A DNA stretch of 64,000 bases from positions 1,488,001 to 1,552,000 of the forward strand of contig JAIOJX010000004.1 in assembly GCA_022376925.1 (NCBI GenBank), given 5' to 3'. The DNA is from Tragulus kanchil (lineage: Eukaryota > Chordata > Mammalia > Artiodactyla > Tragulidae). A program made the position numbers and the translations under genes. Shown piece after piece: positions 58,272-64,000 of this stretch. Below the pieces are notes generated by a model, which was given only the letters and a program-made list of their open reading frames with translations, was not told the origin of the DNA and did not search any database. Numbering within the stretch: position 1 is the stretch's first letter; every line of letters begins with the position of its first letter.

Positions 58272-60138
58272 ATGATAGTATTGAACATTCAAGGATGAGT
58301 CTCTTGTATAACAGTTTTTGTAAGCAGTAAAATTAATAAAGCCATTATAAGTTCAGGAGCAAATGAGTGGGCAGAGGAGAATGGGGAGGGGGGCGGGGAG
58401 ATTATTCTTACAGTTCTTTAGAAATGCAAATAAGAACATTGCCTGCACATCATTACCTGACTGATAAAATGGTAATCACTTAACAGATATTTATTTAGAA
58501 GCCTGTTCCAATTTCTTAATTGAAAAAAGTTCTTTAATTCAACACAACCCTATTTGCTAAATGATAATAAAACAAATTTCCAGGGAGAAATAGCAAGTAC
58601 TAAATGTCATAATATGCCCTATAAAAGTAAAAGATTTTTACTTTTGTTTTCAAAATTTAAGCGATAAGATAAAAAGTCTCCGAGGGCGTGATGGGCAGAT
58701 TCCACCTCCTGACCCACTGGCTGCTGTGGCTATGGAGAGTAACACAGTGGCTCTTTGCATTGTTACTCCGGTAAATTGGAGAGTGCCCAGCCTCCCCACA
58801 GGCACTTAGGTCAATTTTAAAAAACTGAGACAGGCCAAACAAATGCATTTTCCAGGCCTTTAGTTTGGGAATCCAAGTGTTAAAATGTACAGAACAGATC
58901 ATCTACAACACAGAAATCTCAGCACAAGCAACCCTAGGGAAAACACTGGCTTCACCTCTTACAGGAATATGACTCCCAATCAGAGAAAGCAGAAGTCCAA
59001 AAACTGTACTTTACATACTCCTTACCAGCTAGTTCTGACTCATTAATCCAGTCACTCTCCCCGTAGTACCTGACATAACTCTTCCCTCTTCTGGGCAGAC
59101 TGATCACATTTTGGACCTTCCATATCTAGTTTTCTTCACTTACTATTTACTAATGTTTTTATATATGTTGAAAAAGCAACTTAGGAGTTCAATATTACCT
59201 ACACATAACATTATCTTCTAGAATTCAACTCTTGAGAGCTTGGATTGCAATAATTAAATGTAATAAACAATGGTGATGTTTGAGATAGGGTAAGCCTAAG
59301 AAAGCCAGGTACACTGTTAAGAGTGAGACTTTACAATAAATATACATCTATATCTGTTATGCAAAAGGTATGATAGTATTGAACATTCAAGGATGAGTCT
59401 CTTGTATAACAGTTTTTGTAAGCAGTAAAATTAATAAAGCCATTATAAGTTCAGGAGCAAATGAGTGGGCAGAGGAGAATGGGGAGGGGGGCGGGGAGAT
59501 TATTCTTACAGTTCTTTAGAAATGCAAATAAGAACATTGCCTGCACATCATTACCTGACTGATAAAATGGTAATCACTTAACAGATATTTATTTAGAAGC
59601 CTGTTCCAATTTCTTAATTGAAAAAAGTTCTTTAATTCAACACAACCCTATTTGCTAAATGATAATAAAACAAATTTCCAGGGAGAAATAGCAAGTACTA
59701 AATGTCATAATATGCCCTATAAAAGTAAAAGATTTTTACTTTTGTTTTCAAAATTTAAGCGATAAGATAAAAAGTCTCCGAGGGCGTGATGGGCAGATTC
59801 CACCTCCCTGACCCACTGGCTGCTGTGGCTATGGAGAGTAACACAGTGGCTCTTTGCATTGTTACTCCGGTAAATTGGAGAGTGCCCAGCCTCCCCACAG
59901 GCACTTAGGTCAATTTTAAAAAACTGAGACAGGCCAAACAAATGCATTTTCCAGGCCTTTAGTTTGGGAATCCAAGTGTTAAAATGTACAGAACAGATCA
60001 TCTACAACACAGAAATCTCAGCACAAGCAACCCTAGGGAAAACACTGGCTTCACCTCTTACAGGAATATGACTCCCAATCAGAGAAAGCAGAAGTCCAAA
60101 AACTGTACTTTACATACTCCCTTACCAGCTAGTTCTGA
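57951..60138. repeat. Tandem duplication 18 (about 1.09-kb unit)
   Basis: Copy 1 is 57951-59038 and copy 2 is 59049 to about 60138, offset 1098 then 1099. Spacer CATTAATCCA. Differences: CTCTCCCGTAG against CTCTCCCCGTAG, CATTTTTGG against CATTTTGG, CCTCCTGACC against CCTCCCTGACC, and ACTCCTTACC against ACTCCCTTACC. Chained to duplication 17, so about 320 bases occur three times (56863, 57951, 59049). Confidence 0.95.
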
Positions 60139-60814
60139 TTATATTCTCCAAATAAAAAGGTTCATAATGGGAAACTGGACTTTGAGGGGGAAAACAATCG
60201 TCTTTCTCCAGTATTCGGAAGTGCTACCAGCAGCTAGAGCAGTATAGCACATGAGTCCTCAGGCAACAGATGTGATGGTGGGAGGGCTCAAAGCAGATCC
60301 AGGAAGCTGCATGACCTCTGGCTAACATCCCCTTCTTCCTGTCCTTCCAGGGAGCTTTATGACCAATGCCCTTCATTAGACCTCCCTTTGCGTGAAATAC
60401 ATTAAACAGCCTCTATTTTCCCAATAGGACACAGAAATAGATATAGAAGTAGAAAGAAACAAGTCAGAAGTATTTTCCTCTAAACAAAAATCATCAGTTA
60501 AGGGATGCACTGCATATAATGGAGAGCTGGTTTTATTGAACAGAGCACAAGGCTAAGAGTCAACAAGACATAGGAATGCATCCTAGATCCTCTGATTCCC
60601 AAACAGAAATGATCCATGTTCATAGAAGCTGCAGAGTAAAGAGAAAACAGTGGGTGCAGAAGATCATCCCAACTATGCTACTTGTTAGATCCAACACTGA
60701 AGGTTTTCTATCACCTTTGGGAGAGCCTCAGTTTTCTCAACAAGAGAATGGGCACAACCAATGACTACACAGTCAGTTGTCAAAAAATTTAACAATTGAT
60801 GAATAAGGTCAGCC
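60139..60814. other. unique DNA, nothing recognised
   Basis: No gene or named repeat could be supported; open frames are below 90 codons. Confidence 0.5.
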
Positions 60815-60894
60815 AATGAAATGGATACCAAATTTAAGCAATCAAGAAACCTACATAGTAGTAAATTAGCAATCCCAGTGGTAATAAAAGCCTG

Positions 60895-61130
60895 TCTCAT
60901 TATTATTGTGATAACTAAAGATAACATTTACCATTTGGTCAATGTACATATGTGTGAAATACTATGTTAAGCGTATTACCTACATCATTTATAATCCTTA
61001 CAAAAATCCCCTTTTCAGGTGCCAAAACTAAAGGATCTAAGAAGAAAATAATTAGCTCAAAGTCAGCTAGCTCATAAGTGATAAAGGCAAGGCTTTACCC
61101 CTTGCTCTTCTTTTGCCCAGTCCCACTCTC
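60895..61130 (-). mobile_element. MIR SINE, antisense, near full length
   Basis: AGATAACATTTACCATTTGG, GAAATACTATGTTAAGCGTA, TTATAATCCTTACAAAAATC, GCCAAAACTAAAGGATCTAA and CTCAAAGTCAGCTAGCTCAT follow the reverse MIR in order. Confidence 0.85.
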
Positions 61131-61737
61131 CCCACTTCCTGTGATGCCTCCAGCTGAAAGTCGGCTTTGGAAGCTGCACAGTGGGACATCATGGAGGGGA
61201 TTGCTAGCTTCAAGACACAAATTTCACACATGGCAAGAGACTATTGTTTTAGGATCATAAATGTCACTCCCTCCTCAAGGTCCCCTGAGACCCCATGAGA
61301 AACAAGGCTTTCCACCACAAGGTAAGTTCCAGTTCATAGTCACTATGCTCCTGATCGAATCAGAAAACTGACTGAATAATCAGTCAAGCAATAACAATGA
61401 GTATGATTCTCATTTACATTTCTAAAACAACATAAAAATAACCCCTTTTAAATGGTACCCACTCACTTTCTCCTTATATGCTAATGCATGTCATAATTTC
61501 AAAACCTAAAGAGAAATTTCCTGCAAAACATTTCACTGACTTAACAGCTGCACATGTTCACAGCTGCAATTGCCAGGTTACAAACATGAATTAACTCTGC
61601 TTCCAAATCAACTCCATGTTGATAAGTCTTTAGGACTGACAGCTTGTACATATTGATTTTAAACTCTAGGAGTTATTTCAAGGCTTTAGAATATTAAGCA
61701 TTAAAAATTCCAACTTCATCCCGAAACTAATGAAATG

Positions 61738-61872
61738 TAAGAGGGAAATGGCCACCCATTCCAGTATTATTACCTAGGACATCCCAAGGACAGGGGAGCC
61801 TAGAGAGTTATAGTCTATAGGGTCACAAAGGTCACAAAGAGTCAGACACGGCCTAGTGACTAAACACACAGA
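61738..61872 (+). mobile_element. BovA SINE, 5' truncated
   Basis: AATGGCCACCCATTCCAGTA, TTACCTAGGACATCCCAAGG and AGTCAGACACGGCCTAGTGA mark the body. It carries a small internal repeat, GGTCACAAAGGTCACAAAG. Confidence 0.87.
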
Positions 61873-62088
61873 CACAAGTACTGTCACCAGTACCAATAAT
61901 CAAACCAGAAATTAAGTCCCTTATTTTTTTTAACTTAAAACACTATTTTTATTTATCTTTTAAAACTTATTTTCATTTGGAGGATAATTGCTTTACAGTG
62001 CTGTGTTGAATGAAATGGATACCAAATTTAAGCAATCAAGAAACCTACATAGTAGTAAATTAGCAATCCCAGTGGTAATAAAAGCCTG

Positions 62089-62324
62089 TCTCATTATTAT
62101 TGTGATAACTAAAGATAACATTTACCATTTGGTCAATGTACATATGTGTGAAATACTATGTTAAGCGTATTACCTACATCATTTATAATCCTTACAAAAA
62201 CCCCCTTTTCAGGTGCCAAAACTAAAGGATCTAAGAAGAAAATAATTAGCTCAAAGTCAGCTAGCTCATAAGTGATAAAGGCAAGGCTTTACCCCTTGCT
62301 CTTCTTTTGCCCAGTCCCACTCTC
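62089..62324 (-). mobile_element. MIR SINE, second copy via duplication 19
   Basis: Same as 60895-61130 at offset 1194. Confidence 0.85.
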
Positions 62325-62931
62325 CCCACTTCCTGTGATGCCTCCAGCTGAAAGTCGGCTTTGGAAGCTGCACAGTGGGACATCATGGAGGGGATTGCTA
62401 GCTTCAAGACACAAATTTCACACATGGCAAGAGACTATTGTTTTAGGATCATAAATGTCACTCCCTCCTCAAGGTCCCCTGAGACCCCATGAGAAACAAG
62501 GCTTTCCACCACAAGGTAAGTTCCAGTTCATAGTCACTATGCTCCTGATCGAATCAGAAAACTGACTGAATAATCAGTCAAGCAATAACAATGAGTATGA
62601 TTCTCATTTACATTTCTAAAACAACATAAAAATAACCCCTTTTAAATGGTACCCACTCACTTTCTCCTTATATGCTAATGCATGTCATAATTTCAAAACC
62701 TAAAGAGAGATTTCCTGCAAAACATTTCACTGACTTAACAGCTGCACATGTTCACAGCTGCAATTGCCAGGTTACAAACATGAATTAACTCTGCTTCCAA
62801 ATCAACTCCATGTTGATAAGTCTTTAGGACTGACAGCTTGTACATATTGATTTTAAACTCTAGGAGTTATTTCAAGGCTTTAGAATATTAAGCATTAAAA
62901 ATTCCAACTTCATCCCGAAACTAATGAAATG

Positions 62932-63066
62932 TAAGAGGGAAATGGCCACCCATTCCAGTATTATTACCTAGGACATCCCAAGGACAGGGGAGCCTAGAGA
63001 GTTATAGTCTATAGGGTCACAAAGGTCACAAAGAGTCAGACACGGCCTAGTGACTAAACACACAGA
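62932..63066 (+). mobile_element. BovA SINE, second copy via duplication 19
   Basis: Same as 61738-61872 at offset 1194, including the internal GGTCACAAAG repeat. Confidence 0.87.
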
Positions 63067-63119
63067 CACAAGTACTGTCACCAGTACCAATAATCAAACC
63101 AGAAATTAAGTCCCTTATT

Positions 63120-63355
63120 TTTTTTAACTTAAAACACTATTTTTATTTATCTTTTAAAACTTATTTTCATTTGGAGGATAATTGCTTTACAGTGCTGTGT
63201 TGATTTCTGCCGTACAATAAGGTGAGTCAGCCATAAGTACCCATATATTCATTTCCTCTTAAGCCTCCCTCTCACCCCACCTCCTCATCTCACCCCTCTA
63301 GGTCATCACAGAGCACCAGCCTGAGTTCCCTTGTGCTTATACAACACTTTCTTAT
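63120..63355 (-). mobile_element. Ruminant L1 fragment, antisense
   Basis: CATTTGGAGGATAATTGCTT, TTACAGTGCTGTGTTGATTT, GCCGTACAATAAGGTGAGTC, CTCACCCCTCTAGGTCATCA and CAGAGCACCAGCCTGAGTTC match a common bovine L1 stretch in reverse orientation. Its first 85 bases also appear at 61925-62008, where copy 1 of duplication 19 cuts it off. Confidence 0.75.
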
Positions 63356-63495
63356 TTTTAAAATTGTTACTTTTTCTCTTTGCTAAAATTGGCTTGCTTC
63401 AATTAATCCCTGTAGTCACATTTACTTCCAATTAATTTTATCTCTTGATTTGCAACTTAGTGCCATGACCAAACTAAAACAACTGAGCAATTAAA

Positions 63496-63707
63496 GTTTA
63501 CCTTTGAACAACTTGAGGGTAAGGGGCACAGACCTTCTGACCAGTTGAAAATCTGTGTACAAGTGTACAACTTATAGTTGGCCCTCAGTAACCACAGTTA
63601 CACGTCCATGGATTCAACCAACCTTGAACTGCAGTACTTACTACTGAAAAAAATGTGCATGTAAATGGATTCAAGCAGTTCAAAACCATGTTGTTCAAGG
63701 TCAACTG
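63496..63707 (-). mobile_element. Tigger-type MER8-like DNA transposon
   Basis: GTTTACCTTTGAACAACTTG at the left and TTGTTCAAGGTCAACTG at the right are the inverted termini. AGTTGGCCCTCAGTAACCAC and GGATTCAACCAACCTTGAAC inside match the family. It is opposite in orientation to the element at 25248. Confidence 0.8.
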
Positions 63708-63761
63708 TAACTTGAAACCAAATACTTGTCTTTGCTATTTTTCTTTCCCTCTAAGTCATCG

Positions 63762-63995
63762 TTTATTTTTCATCCATCTTTATTCTTTGGCATGTGTGGG
63801 CCTCCCATCGCAGTGGCCTCTCTGACTGCAGAGCACTGGGTCTGGGCACATGAGGTCCAGAGCACTGGCTCATTATTGGACACACTGGCCCAACCGTTCC
63901 TGGCTATGTGGGATCTTCTCAGGATAGGGATTGAACCGGTGCCCCTTGCATTGCAAGGTGGACTCTTTACCCACTGGACCACCAGGGAAGCCTTG
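63762..63995 (-). mobile_element. CHR-type SINE, reverse, near window end
   Basis: TTTTTCATCCATCTTTATTC, GCATGTGTGGGCCTCCCATC, GAGCACTGGGTCTGGGCACA, GGGATTGAACCGGTGCCCC, TTGCATTGCAAGGTGGAC and CCACTGGACCACCAGGGAAG form a reverse CHR SINE; its head ends just before the window edge. Confidence 0.92.
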
Positions 63996-64000
63996 CTATG

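Larger units (their letters stand above)
60815..63203. repeat. Tandem duplication 19 (1.19-kb unit)
   Basis: Copy 1 is 60815-62008 and copy 2 is 62009-63203, abutting without spacer at offset 1194. The longest of the series. Differences are one T in a poly-T run near 61930/63122 and a few substitutions (AAAATCCCC against AAACCCCC; AGAGAAATTTCC against AGAGAGATTTCC). Confidence 0.96.

Noticed and set aside
1483..63203. The series of tandem repeats as a CRISPR-like, satellite or programmed-amplification system.
   Set aside because: Units share no sequence, each is present two (rarely three) times, boundaries cut through SINEs and L1s at arbitrary points, and differences pile up at junctions; an assembly overlap explains all of this.

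Overview
The window reads as intergenic or deep intronic DNA from a ruminant, most likely a bovid. The diagnostic content is the interspersed repeats: BovB-derived SINEs (Bov-tA, BovA and ART2A types), cetartiodactyl tRNA-derived CHR SINEs, ruminant-type L1 3' ends, and older mammalian repeats (MIR, L2-like, L1M, an MLT2-type LTR, Tigger/MER8-like and hAT/Charlie-like DNA transposons). I found no protein-coding gene, no exon with convincing coding structure, no functional RNA gene and no CRISPR array. The open reading frames are short and lie in repeats or in AT-rich unique DNA.

The dominant structural signal is a series of 19 direct tandem duplications. Each unit is about 1.07-1.19 kb, and almost all pairs abut or are separated by only 0-58 bases. 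Units of different pairs are unrelated in sequence. The two copies of a pair are nearly identical and differ mostly in homopolymer or microsatellite length. The larger differences gather at the 3' end of copy 1 and the 5' start of copy 2, the two sides of the internal junction. I infer that these are contig or read ends whose overlaps were never merged, that is, an assembly artefact and not a biological repeat system. About 21 kb of the 64 kb would then be redundant, leaving a true locus near 43 kb. Any annotation should be read with this in mind: elements inside second copies are probably not extra insertions.

Layout. 1-7.7 kb: unique AT-rich DNA with Bov-tA SINEs, an old L1 3' end, MIRs and an MLT2-type LTR, plus the first duplication. 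7.7-14.6 kb: three duplications, two of them chained, around a ruminant L1 3' end carrying a SINE fragment. 14.6-18.3 kb: old antisense L1 with a well-preserved CHR SINE, an ART2A and an L2-like piece. 18.2-24.9 kb: a duplication, a pair of adjacent CHR SINEs, an ART2A split by a composite SINE insertion, and an LTR-like repeat. 24.9-29.6 kb: a long old sense L1 with a Tigger-like element and a SINE inside. 29.8-63.2 kb: a nearly continuous run of duplications 7-19 over sparse SINEs, MIRs and one nested hAT element. 63.2-64 kb: L1, Tigger-like and CHR remnants.

Apart from the duplication pattern, the points most worth a look are a roughly 180-base segment present at two unrelated sites about 3% diverged (34.39 and 36.85 kb), and a 294-base insertion with a 12-base target-site duplication that joins about 150 bases of non-SINE DNA to a BovA body (22.08 kb).
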